From positions 12,080,501 through 12,144,500 of the forward strand of contig CM039193.1 in NCBI GenBank assembly GCA_008360975.2: a stretch of 64,000 nt of DNA. Reading direction: 5' to 3'. The stretch is from Lichenostomus cassidix (taxonomy: Eukaryota > Chordata > Aves > Passeriformes > Meliphagidae). A program made the translations under genes and the position numbers. The stretch's first letter is position 1; every line of letters starts with the position of its first letter. Of this stretch, positions 38,400-49,938 are shown piece after piece. Under the pieces are notes generated by a model, which saw nothing but the letters and a program-made list of their open reading frames with translations, did no database searches and was not told where the DNA came from.

Positions 38400-38640
38400 T
38401 ATTAAAGCAAGCAGCAGTGTTTTTTGATACTGCTTGCCGCGCATAATTGTGTGCTGCATTCAAGTGTGTGCTGGTTGCACTTCATTAATTAATTCCAGGC
38501 TGCCAATTACAGGAGGCAGCTCAAATACAAACCTTTTCTCTGTGCTGACACCTCCCCTCCCCCTGTCAGGTGCGACAGCTAAAGCCCTGCGTGACTCAGT
38601 TCAACAGGAAGGAGTAACACTTTGAGATTTAATTAAAACA
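38400..38640. promoter_or_regulatory. Candidate intronic regulatory element
   Basis: This block is more GC-balanced and CpG-containing than the surrounding intron. It packs several motif-like words together: TTGCCGCGCATAATTG, CATTAATTAATTCC (homeodomain type), CCAATTA, CAGGTG (E-box) and TGACTCA (AP-1 type, about 38591). No repeat family was recognised. The appearance is that of a conserved non-coding element, but conservation cannot be seen from one sequence. Confidence 0.3.
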
Positions 38641-41600
38641 AGGTGTCTTTAAAGTTTCTTCCCCATCCCCCTCATCCTCCAGTTATTTCCTGATACATTT
38701 TTGGGGCCAGCTTTAGCAAGTTTAGGAAGGAACAGGTTTGAAAAACAGATGCATGCTTCCTGAAAAGAACCATTAGAAACTTCCACCCAGTTTCACAAAC
38801 AAGACAAATCCTCACCCTGTAAAAACTGAATACAGTAGGAAAGAAACTGTGGTCTTTTAGGTATTGAAGTTGATTAGCATAAGGAAAAATATTTAACAAA
38901 ATGATTGTGTAAGAATCTTGAAAACAATGATCAAAGTGTTATTTATTTGAAGTGTCTCTACTATTCTTGCCCTTTTTTTCACTGGTGAATACTAGGGGGG
39001 ATATTGATTGTCATTCAATTTCGTTATTTTATTGTGTTCTTTTTATTTACTGTTATGTGAACTGTTCAGACACTTTGTAAGCATTGCTTCCCTCACAAAT
39101 CCAGCTGTTACTAGTTAGTAAAAAGGTCTGAAACACTGGTCCTGAGATTATGGATGGTAGACAACACTGTCCCAGAGATCACCTTAATGATTCTTGTGGC
39201 CACATGAAAGAAAAAGTTAGAAAAAATTCCTAAATACTAGCTTGAAGTTGTTGGTAAGCACACCACTTGCTTCATATTGTTGTCCATGATCCCTGAAGTT
39301 TGGGGATTACCAGAGTAAAATCTGCGCAGCTTTTCTTTGCAAAGAATATCCAACTCCTGAGCCCACTTACCTGCAAAATGTGCTTACAGAGATAACTGTA
39401 TATGGGTATTTTGTGGTCAGAGGCACAGAGGATTTGTGCTATATGCTTCTGTAAGGTTAGAGAGAGGATGAGGAACACTGCACATTGTTTCTGATGTCAT
39501 TTTTCTGCGTGGTGTTTGGTGACATTTTCCTACTGAGTTGGATAGGAAGTTATAGTGAAAGCTGCTCATCTCCTAACACCAGAGATGGAATTGGGGTTAA
39601 AGGTTTCTCTTTTTCAATTTTCTCCTTTTGAAAGGAATATGCCTCTTTGTAGTAATTTGTTAAATGAGTTTATCTCTGTTACTGCCAATTTCCCAAAATA
39701 ACAGTATCTCGCTCAAAACTGCTTATAATCTGGATACAAATGTTAAAATTGGCTAATGCAATTTTTTTATTGCATTGCACCTTGGAGAGGATGGGGGGAT
39801 ATTACAATTCCAACAGAAATGTTGGGTCAGAAGCTGACTGATTTAGAGATTTTTGCTGCTCAAATGCTGCAGATACTGGGAAAGAATGTGAGGGCAGGCA
39901 ATCCAAACGTGTACACCACAAACAAAGCAACCTTCCCTCCTTGAGGTGTTGTATATTGATTGGGGAAATAATATCTGAATCACAACTCTACTGTAGATAT
40001 GTAAATGTATAACTCAGAAGAAAAAGAAAAGGTGGTGGTCGGGTAGGTAGCAATAGTGAAACAAGTGCAAGGCATTAGATTGTGCCTTACATAAGATCTG
40101 TTGCCTGGTTATTGTATCTTTCCCATATGTGCAAGTAATATCAGGCGGGTGATTTAGTTTCATAGAGATCAGGGAGGCTGCTCATGTTCAAAAAGGTCTT
40201 TGTAGCTTCTTATTTCAGCTGTTTGGCTTATTCATGTGATGTGGTTAATATATCCTGCAACGACACGTTTAATGCACATCTGCTGTTACATAGCACGTAC
40301 TAAAACAAATGGCACTTCCTGAACTAACAAAATAGATGGATTCTTATTGTGGCAAAACTGCAATCATTTGGATAAATATCCTTCATTTTAATAAAAATAC
40401 CAGATCAAGAGGAAGCAATTAGGAACAGGAGCAGGTAGTCTCTAAATGTTTGTACAAAAACAAACCCACCAAATTCCAGAGAACAGTATGTAATAACATA
40501 CCTGTGTGTCTATTGCAGATATGAGGTGCATTCCAATCTTTATTGTAGAGCTATGCTTTTATGAAGCCGTCCTTTCAGCCTTTCAATTTTGATTCATCAG
40601 TGCAATGGCTGGACATTTCATAGGACTTATCATTTTTCCTTGTGGATTATCATTGTAACTCCCTCAGGTAGTCTTGAATAGCCAGTCTGTGCTCTCTTCC
40701 CGCGTCCTGTTTTGTTTTAGGGAGGAATGGAGTAGTGAGTTCAAGGGGAGCTGGCAGAGCACACTGGGAACACCTGTATCAGACAATGTGCTTGAAGTAC
40801 AACACAAAGATTAACGTTTTTCCTTCTGCTTCCCTGCAACATGTTCATATGCCAGTGCTCTGCTCACTTCTTTGTCCCACTTGTTTGATATTTGGTTTAT
40901 ACTTTTATATTCATTACTCAACTATTATATCCAGAATAAGGTAAGTATACAGGCAGTGAAATGTTACCATGTTTCTAATGAATAATTATTACTGGAAATC
41001 AAAATCAAGACCTTGTATCCTGCAGCCTGGAAAAACATGGTTCTTATTCCTGTTGCACATTTTACTTTCCTTTTCCTCTTTCAACTTTTATAGGTGACCA
41101 AATATTTTTGCTTCAACCAAAGTTAGCAGTTATGGAGGGTTGCAAATTTGTTTTCTGTATTTTTTTTTAATTTCAGAAAATGATCGATTGTTAAAATGCC
41201 TGCAAGCCCATTTCCTACAGCTAATTTAGTTACCAAGAAGTGTTATGTAACCTTGTTCTCTTCTGTAGTAGCCTAGAACTTGTACACAAACTTAGGGTTT
41301 GAGAATTGATGAGTGAAATAAGGTTCTTTGGGAGGATTTTTTAAAAAAAAGTTCAAGATCACTTGCATATCTACTTAAACTCCTGCTTGTGTGCAAGACT
41401 GAGGGTCATGCTAAGTAAAAGGACTGTGTCTGAGAATTTCGTGGTGGGCAGAGTTGTGTGCAGGTTGCCAATGGGGTATTCATGGTACAGAGCCTTCAAC
41501 ACTGATTGTTCTACCAATCAGTTATGGAACACATATTGCCACACATAAAATTAATGTACAAGACTTCATTTATTTTGACAATGCCTTTTCTTCTAAAATT

Positions 41601-43762
41601 CTTTTGCTGTGTTCTTGCAGCAAACTCACTCGAGAAGTAGGGCCTTTTATGTACCCTGTGTCTAATTTTGTACATTATTTGCCATTTTCCTAAGTAATCA
41701 CTTCTGTGCTCCTCTTTGCATTGCTCCAATGACTTATAACATGCATCAAACAGAAACTACAAAGGCTTTTGAAAGGATAGATAAATTATTTATCCCAATC
41801 CCCCAATCCCAATCATTCTTCCATTCAGGTTGTTCACTCCTGTTTCTGACTGGTCTAGAATAACAGCCTTCATTCTCAACTTGATTTTTAAAATTTTTTT
41901 TTTTTTAGTCTGTGTGGTTTTCTCCTGCTTTACATCCCCATGTTTTCAGAAGAACCCTTCTCAAAAATTTCATGTTGGTCAGAACAAACTTTTGTCAGCT
42001 GTTAGTGTTCTTGAGCTCTAAAAGCAGTGCCTCACATTGAAAGTGTAATGGCTTCTCTTTTCCCCCAATATACTTTCTGTTTAACATGCATCCTTGGAAC
42101 AAAATGATTATATTCCTGTGGGTTGATATTTAAGTCTCCTCATGTTGTTCTACAGTCACTTATATTAACACTTCACTGTTTACTAGGGTAAGAGTTTTAA
42201 TAAGAGTTAGTGTTTTTGCAGGGTTTTGAAGATACAATATTTGATATCCGTGTAATTTAACACCAACCCCAGTTATATAATAAAATCAGAATGTTTGCTG
42301 AAACAAACATTGCTTTTCTGTTCAGCCAATTGCTATGTTTTCAAGATTATTAGATACAACAAGTATGTTCTGATGCAATTTTGAGTTGTTTCTTAGCTTT
42401 TAAAGTGGTAAACAATATTTTTGCTGTGATGGTTGGAATTACTTTCAGAGAAATTGTTTTCCAACTTGTGACTCTCTCTGCTGTCTTGGGAACTAAATTA
42501 ACTGTGATCATTAGTCACCTGTCCAAAATTCATAGTTGAACATTGAATGGCAATGGAACACTTGGGTTGGGTTGTGGTTGCAGATTTGATAATGAAGATC
42601 ACATAAAAGCAGGATGAACTTGATCAGTGCCAGATAGCGGTTTGTGGTTAACAACTTGACCTGAGAGGAGATAGCCTTCAGAAATTACAACTGGCTTTCC
42701 TAAATCAGGAAAGTATTTTGCAAAACTGTTTCTCATTTATATTTCTGTGTCAATTAAAGCTTGTTATAGTAATTTCTGTACCATGAGATGGGATTACATC
42801 ATTGTATTTACACTTGGGAAGACAGTTACTTTGTAACTTTAAATGAAACTTTTTTTATTCCCTGCAATGCTTTCTCGATTCCCTAATCCTTGATAAAGGG
42901 ATATGAACAAAGGAGTCCTGTCCTAGTATAAGTTGTTGTCTGTTTGAAGCTGTTATGTCCCATTTCAGCTGTCTTTTAAAGATTAGTCACGTTGTTGCTT
43001 ACTGCCACATCTTCTTTAAGGACATATGTGTGCAGTGCAGTTGTACTGGGAGTAGATTAATTCTATCAGTTGTTGATGCATTACCAGTTTTTGCAAGGAC
43101 ACTTCTTTTTGAAGTTATACCATGGTTTTCCTCCCTGCTCTTAGGGGGAGGATGTGGGTAACAGTAAGATGATTTAGTTTCTTGTGTTCATTTCTGTCCG
43201 ATGTTTTTACACAGTAGGTCATAGCATACAAGGATTGAGGAACATTTCTAAAGATATTAATGGACCATTAAAGTGGAATATTGTAATTTACATAATCCCT
43301 GTAACAATCTGGGTTGTAAGGCATTTCGTGATGCAAGGAACTCTGTTTGGACCAAATGTGGAGGTTTTTGCTCTGGGTTGTCAGTCAGTATTGCAGGGTG
43401 ACAAAAGGCCTCTCAGGTTCAAGATTGCTTTACTGTAGTGGAGATATCAGACTCTTGTTTCTGTTTGTAAAGCGCTTAGTCTCACAGTTTTGCTTGACTT
43501 TCATCACCCTGTCCCATGGATGTCTTGTAATCTGTGTCAAACAATTTTTTTTTGCTTAACTTTGGGTTTAGAAACACTGCTGGCACAGCCTTGGCTACAG
43601 TCTAGAAAGGGTATGTGAATTCTACTTTTCATGCTTCTGATTTAATGTCCTAGAATTGTTAGACTTTCATAAGTTATGTTATTTCTAAAGTACTAGTGTT
43701 GCACAGTTATCTTAATTTGCAAATTTTAGGGGTTTTTTAATACCTTTTGCAGTTAATGTATT

Positions 43763-43830
43763 GTGGTGGGCAGTGCTGGGTTAACAGTTGGATGTGATGA
43801 ACTTAAAGGTCTTTTCCAACCTTAATTCTG
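43763..43830 (+). mobile_element. CR1 LINE 3' terminal fragment
   Basis: About 70 bp match the last part of CR1: 'gtgggcagtgctgggttaac', then a GTTGGATGTGATGAACTT-like segment, then 'aaaggtcttttccaacctta' and ATTCTG. The same 'cagtgctgggttaa' word occurs in the CR1 copy at about 17850. It is a very short 5'-truncated insertion in the sense orientation. Confidence 0.8.
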
Positions 43831-43995
43831 TTGCTCAGGAGAACATGAAATTAGCCTCAATATTTGTGTTCTAAACTTTTATTCAAGACGCACAAAGGTT
43901 CTCCTAATTTCAAGATACTCAAATTGGCAAAAGTCACTGACTAGATGAGTAACAGTGCACAGTTGTTATGGAAATTAATAGGTGGGTTTGTTTTT

Positions 43996-44013
43996 AAAAA
44001 TAAATAAATAAAG
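43996..44013. repeat. Short AAAT-type simple repeat
   Basis: The sequence AAAAATAAATAAATAAAG forms a short A-rich tetranucleotide tract. Confidence 0.75.
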
Positions 44014-45740
44014 CTTCTGATCCAAATCCCTCATCCAAGAAATGAAATGATGACAGTCTTTGGGTATGACTTCATGAAAAAAGCTGAGCTAATAGTTCAG
44101 AGCTACTAGGAGGAGAAAAACCAGCCTTTTCTCTGTCCTGTCCTTTTTTGTACCTGAAAGCTTTTTCACCATTTATCTTCAGTGAGTTCTGCTGCTTTTC
44201 TCATGCCACAGTAACTTGTTCAGCTCACAAAAACAGCAGATGAGAGATCTGAGCATACATATACAGATTAGCAAAACATAATATACAGTGAAAAATTACG
44301 AATTACCATCTACTGTGAGGACAAATATTATAGAGTTACGTATAATAGATGTTATTGTAATACAATTTAATCAAAACAAAAAATAGACCACTACTGTGAT
44401 GTCTTGCTAAACATTTTGTATTAGGGATAATGATTTCTCATAAAGAAATTTGTTACTTAATTTTCCAGTCAGCACAAGTGCTCTGGAGAGAAATTCCTGC
44501 TCCCCCACTGCTTGTAACTTAAACAAAAGTATTTTAATTACATTTAATCTCATTTAAACATCATACAAGAGTTTCCAGTAATTTCCTCTCTCTAGAATGC
44601 CTTTCAGTGAAAAACTCAGGAAAGGACGCTCCACTTTGGGTGATCTTTCCACCCTCTGCAGAATTTGAGCAGCTGTTTAAAATCCACATGGATAAATCAA
44701 TACAATTCTCCCCACCTCCTCCTTTCTGCTCTCCCCAGGGAAGTGTACTCAGACAAACTCTACCAACTTCTTTGTTTATAAGTGTGACTGGGGAGGGTCA
44801 TTCTAGCCAACCTCCCCACACCCTGCGATTCCCTCACCAGGGACCACCGGGTGGTGTGCACTACTGGGTGTGGCAGTGGGGTGGAGAAGTGTGAACCCTT
44901 CCCAGTGTCTCTAGGCCAGCCATCCTTAGGCCTGAGCTGCAGACCAGCCACCATAACAATTTCTGTATATGAATCTGAGGCAGCATTAAAAATGGGCTGT
45001 TATTATTGTCATCCCCAGGGAAGCTTGTGAAAGGAGTCCTTCTGCCTCAGTGTGAATGTGATTGTTACAGGGCATCCTTTACCTGCGCAGTGCTTCGTGT
45101 GGTAATCAAAAGTTACATGAATTTAGCAAAGTAAAAACAGATGAAAGCAACTTGGCAGGTTGTTTGATCTGTTTCTTTCCCAGTGCAGAATTGTTTCACA
45201 GGCTAGATTTGTATGAAGAAACACTGAGAGCATGTCTGACTTGGAAAGCCTGTAGCCTGCCTTACCACTGGATGTGTACAATAAAACATTCATGACAGTT
45301 GGTATGAGAATCATGGCTCTCCATCACTTCAACATGAGTGTACTTGACACTGTCAGTGGTTCTGCATTCCAGTTTCTGGGCAGATTCAAATTCTTAATGT
45401 TTGATTGAAAAAACTGCTTCAAAAGTTCTCTTTTTGTCATTTAAAAGTGGTTTTGGTGTTGGTGGTTGTTAGTTTGTCTTTGTTTTTCTGAAAGGAAAGC
45501 GTCCTAATGATTATCCTGAGGAGATATTGGAGCATGTTGGAGAGAGGCTTCAGAGATCCTCAACAGGTGCAGAATTGTGTGGGTATGTGCAGCATTAGCC
45601 TGGCTGACTTTCACTGGTCATTTCAGAATAGCAGGAATAATATCTTTGCTTTGAGTATTCTTAGCAAAATTGTACCTCTCCTAAGCAGCGACTTCTGGTT
45701 TATTGGTTTTTTGTTTGTTGTCTGTGAAACCACAGACCTG

Positions 45741-45990
45741 GAATCACAGCATGGTTTGATTTGGAAGGGATCTTAAAGCTCATCTTGTCCCAGCCCCTGC
45801 CATGGCAGGGACACCTTCTACCAGACCAAGTTGGTGAGAGCCTCATCCAGCCTGGCCTTGGACAATTCTAGGGATGGAGCATCCGCAGCTTCTCTGGGCA
45901 GTCTGTGCCAGGGCCTCACCACCCTCACAGGGAAATTTTTTTCCCCCCAATTTCCAGTCTAAATCTACCTTCTTTCAGTTTAAATGAAAG
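45741..45990 (-). mobile_element. CR1 LINE 3' fragment, antisense
   Basis: This is the reverse complement of a CR1 3' end. The tail (GAATCACAGCATGGTTTGA on the + strand) comes first, followed by 'gcccctgccatggcaggga', 'cctggccttggacaattcta', 'gcagcttctctgggcagtct' and 'gcctcaccaccctcacaggg'. It is oriented against the host gene and lacks coding sequence. Boundaries are approximate. Confidence 0.92.
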
Positions 45991-47812
45991 GAAAGGTACA
46001 TAGATTATATGAGAGGTATTCCATAAAGTACAAACTGCTGAGATTTTTTTCCTTGAAATGTGTATGCAATATTTCTACTTAATTTAAGGTTTTTGTAAGG
46101 TTTGAACCTGAACATCTGATATGGTTTTGCCGTGCTGATAGATGCTTTTGCAAGAGTTATTTCAGGGTTAGGTTTTGAATCTGGGAGGAAACAAACTAAA
46201 GGCGTTGGTGTGAACACCATGACCACAGAACAGCTCTGACAGTGAACTTCAGTCCTGAACCAGGTCAGCAGTGGTAGGCACCTTTGAGCTGGGCTTTCCA
46301 GAGTTACCAAATACCTTCCTCACTTCTCCCTGACAGTTAAGTAACTGCCTGATGAAATTCTGTCTTGGCATAAAGAAATTTTAAAAACCCTCCTACATGC
46401 CCCCACCAAACTAAACCCACAAAAAACCTGTTCTAGAAATGGCAAAACTGATACACTGGCCTGCTCTGCAATCTAGTCACTACCATCATTGTATCTGAAA
46501 TACTAGTTTATTTTCTGAAAGTACTTTACAACTCAGATTTAGAGATTTTATAGTGTTAGTGTAGACTTGTAGTCTAAGTGTGATTTTTGGACAGAGTGGA
46601 CTCACTGACTCCACACTTACAAAATTGCTTAGTGGAATCACTGAAACCTTTGTTTCTCCAGCTGTCTAACTGGAGTTCTCTAGGGAGTCTTTCAGCCACA
46701 AGTTTATGAAGTGATGTTTGGCTCTGCCTGGGCCTGTGTGCACATGCACAATGCAGTGACTATTGACGGGCACTCACTGTGCAATCTAAATTCATGGAGA
46801 AATGAAATGTAAATCACACTAAGTTTGTAAGATCTTTCAGAAGGGACTCCAAGTGTTTGATACACAGTTCAGAAGGGATTCAATACCATAACTAAACTGT
46901 AATAATAATTATTGTTTATAAATGCACATAGGATTCTACAGACATTCAGCTCTCTGAAAGAGAGAATTGTTTGCAATTGTACCATTTGTTATTCCATCAG
47001 ATAATATACTTGTAAAGGTCATTGCCACTCATCTTTGGGTCCAAATTTCAATTCTAAAAGTGTATTTATGCTCTTCTGGTGGAGTAAACAAACATCCATG
47101 GAGTCTAATGAATCCTAGTGTTGATGTCATTGAAGTCTATCTTGTAGGTGCAAGATACTCTGTAACCTAGTGACATGAAAGTCCTGCCTATCAAGAATTA
47201 TATTCCTCTTAGAACTAATTTTTTTGGTGTTTCTCAAGAATGCTTAGTCAAGCTGAAGTGCACTGGCCTGACTAATGGAGAAATGACAGAATCCCTTTCT
47301 TGGCATATTTTTTATGTGTATAAACCTAAGTTCATTATTTCAATCTCCAAACCAGTACACTCTTGTCCTTTGTGAAGCGCTGCTCATGCTGCGAAGCATG
47401 TTACAGGATTAGATTGCTTTGAGAACATGCCTTGAAGGTATTTTGTCTAAATGATTTAAGTGAAGGTGATTTTTGAAATGGTGTTAGCATACACCTTCAT
47501 AAACAAACATACACAGATGGTATCTGAAATCAAGGCTTCTTGGGTTTAAATGGTTACACAGCAGCTGCAGTGTTCTCATGGAGGTTCTTGACCATTTTTT
47601 TACAGTCTGTGTGTAGTGGTGTTACAACGTGCTTGAAATGTGAGGAGAAACTGCCCAACATTGTCAGGTTGTGCTCAGAGCTGAGTCCTCTGAACCTTGT
47701 GTGGAAGAAGACTTGCAGAAGTGAGTGTATGTTCATGTACCTGAAGTAACTCTTCATAGCTTCAGAAATTCTGAGCTAAGACTCCTATTTGGTCTTCAAA
47801 TAAAATGCTACA

Positions 47813-47863
47813 TTTTTTCTTTTTATTTTCTTTTTCTTTTTTTTCTTTCTTTTTTTTTTTTTT
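47813..47863. repeat. Polypyrimidine (T-rich, TTTC) tract
   Basis: About 50 bases are almost entirely T with interspersed C. They end in about 14 consecutive T before AATATGG. Confidence 0.9.
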
Positions 47864-49560
47864 AATATGGAAAGAAAGGAGGTGGCTGCAAGAATTGATC
47901 TAACCTAACACCTAATCTCCAGTGGTGGTTAGCAGTAGATGCTTAGAGTAGAGTCCAAAACAGAAATAGCCCGTCATGGTGTTTCCCAAAATACTGCCCC
48001 AGGAACTTGTGTCTGAGAGTGTTTCTTAGGAGCAGCATCTTATGACAGATGCTTCCACTGTACATAATACAAAACTTGTATATCGTATGAAGTTCCTTTT
48101 TCTTTGCTCTGAATCTGCCACCATCTGGTTTAATCTGAGGCACCAGTTTTTCCTTGTAGTTGAATACAGTGAAAAAATTTCCTATTTGCTTCCTCTGCCA
48201 ATTGTAGTTTGTAGGTCTATCACACCTGCTCTAATCTCTCTCTTTTCTGTATGTCCTCTCTGCTTAACCATTATCTGCATGAAGGCTGTTCTGTGCCTCT
48301 TGTCAACACTTTCGCTTTGAGTGAACCTTGTCCTGCCCTACTGTGATGCAGATGAGGAGGCACAGAACACCCAAATGTTCAAATGTCACATGTTATTCTA
48401 GAGTCATTGCATATCTTCAAGTATTGATAACTTTGTTCTAGTGATTTTGCAGGAATTTCAGGGTTGGGAACTAGTGGGGTTTTGTTTTATGGGCAGAATA
48501 CCATAAAATAGAGAGGTGAGCATAACAGGCACAGAATAGTATCTCTGGTTGTACTGCAGCTGCTTCTGAAAAGGCCTAGAAGGATGAGAGCTATTACAGG
48601 TTTGGGATATTGGTGAAGTCAAAGGAAAGTGTCCAGATGAGGACTAGCTTTGTCATTTGACTAGTCTTATTCTAAACTCATCATTATTTGATTAACAGGC
48701 TTTAGAAAAATAGATGCTTGTAAAGCGACATCCATCACATGATCTGCCTTTAAAATCAGTTAATTTTTTCAAGGTCTGTGAAGTTATTCTTGGTTGGGCT
48801 GCTTCCCTGTGGCTGAAAATATTCTTCCCTCCTCCCCCATCCAGCTTCCTACCCAATTTCCTTTTCCTTGTCTCCTGTGTTATAGTCTCTGTCAGACTGA
48901 TCCTGTGTTGCAGACAGGGCCCCTAACGCTTCCTCTCTCTTTTCAGGAAATTTTCACTACCTTTGTTCTAAGGTAGCCATCAAACAGAATTTGCCTGGCT
49001 GCACAGACACTGAAATGCCCTATGAGGCGCCTTAAGCAGAGGTGTTTTTCCACTTTCACAGCTCATTACAATGAGAGGTGCAGGCAGGGGAGCAATTTGG
49101 CTGAACAATAGCAACAAAAGTGGAACTTTAAAAACACAAGGAACAAACTCCAGCTTGCCAGACAGGAAAAAGCAGCAATATGAGTAGGAAAAAGAAAAGG
49201 AAAAAAAGCGTGGGAAGGGAGTAATAGTGATGCTCTATGTTGTGGCACCACGACAGGGTGCAGATTGCCGCTCTGCTCAGCGGGAGCACAGCGCACTGAA
49301 TGGAGGTGCCACTGCCGTGTGCAGGGCTGGAACCCAGGCTGGCTTTGGGACTGTGCCCTTGGGACCGCTGTGAGCTCGCCCTCCTGTCGGACACTGGCTG
49401 TCCCAAAGGCCGGGCGCTGCCGGTCACCCTGCGGGAAGCACACGGTCCGTGCGTGCCCGAGCAGCGGGAAGGGCAGCGCACAGCGAGGGCAGAGGCAGCG
49501 GCACGGGCCGGACCGGCGCTGAGGACCCGCGGTGTGAGGCGCTCGGACCCCGCCCCGGCC

Positions 49561-49668
49561 CGCCCCCGGCCCGTCCCCCGCCCCGGCCCGTCCCCCGCCC
49601 CGGCCCGTCCCCCGCCCCGGCCCGTCCCCCGCCCCGGCCCGTCCCCCGCCCCGGCCCGTCCCGCCCGG
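49561..49668. repeat. 17-bp GC-box minisatellite in the promoter
   Basis: The unit CCCGTCCCCCGCCCCGG is repeated five times perfectly (49570-49586, 49587-49603, 49604-49620, 49621-49637, 49638-49654), with degenerate partial copies on both sides. On the - strand each unit carries GGGGCGGGGG, an SP1/KLF-type GC box. It also has four or more closely spaced G-runs, enough for G-quadruplex formation. It ends about 175 bp upstream of the start codon. Confidence 0.95.
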
Positions 49669-49842
49669 CGCTGGAGCTGCGCTGCCGCATTCGCTCGGGG
49701 CTGCGGGTGATGCGCTCCGTGCCGCGGGCCGGGGCACAGCTCAGCCACAGCGCTGCCGGGGCCCGGGCACGGCCGGCGCCTCCCGCCCGCTGCTCGCACG
49801 GAGCCAGCGCTGAGCCCCGAAAGCGCCGCGCCTGCAGCCACC

Positions 49843-49938
49843 ATGGTGGCCAAGGATTATCCCTTCTACCTGTCCGCCAAGAGGGCAAATCTCGCCTTGG
49901 AGGTGCAGACGGTGAGCAGCCCGGCTAAGGAGACCGAG
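49843..49938 (+). CDS. ARHGEF3: ARHGEF3 short-isoform first coding exon
   Basis: This exon has 32 codons from ATG 49843 to donor GAG|GTACGG, phase 0. The protein begins MVAKDYPFYLSAKRANLALE and ends SSPAKETE. It matches the known ARHGEF3 start MVAKDYPFYL..KRAN..LE......PAKD.E with a few substitutions, and it splices directly to EPSNKRV. The start is well supported: the context GCCACCATGG is an ideal Kozak sequence. The nearest upstream in-frame stop is TGA at 49708-49710, and no in-frame ATG lies between that stop and 49843. The exon lies at the 3' edge of the CpG island. A second donor-like sequence (ACG|GTGAGC, 49912) lies 27 bp before the end of the exon, also in phase 0, so a form nine residues shorter is possible. 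The exon encodes no known domain. Confidence 0.97.

Larger units (their letters stand above)
25326..49254 (+). other. ARHGEF3: Long-isoform intron up to the internal promoter
   Basis: This AT-rich stretch has no recognised coding exon. It contains a nested tandem repeat (32351-32400), a GC-balanced possibly regulatory block (about 38400-38640), two CR1 fragments (43763-43830 and 45741-45990), an AAAT tract (43996-44013) and a long pyrimidine tract (47813-47863). Many short reading frames of 60 to 97 codons occur on both strands, none with recognisable protein features. An additional alternative first exon could be hidden here, but I cannot support one. Confidence 0.7.

Noticed and set aside
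49066..49928. Long overlapping reading frames on both strands across the CpG island (up to 241 codons)
   Set aside because: They are produced by extreme GC content and the 17-bp repeat, which translates into Pro/Arg/Gly/Ala runs. No recognisable domain is present. Only the frame starting at 49843 has splice and family support, though the upstream ATG at 49710 is kept as a regulatory observation.
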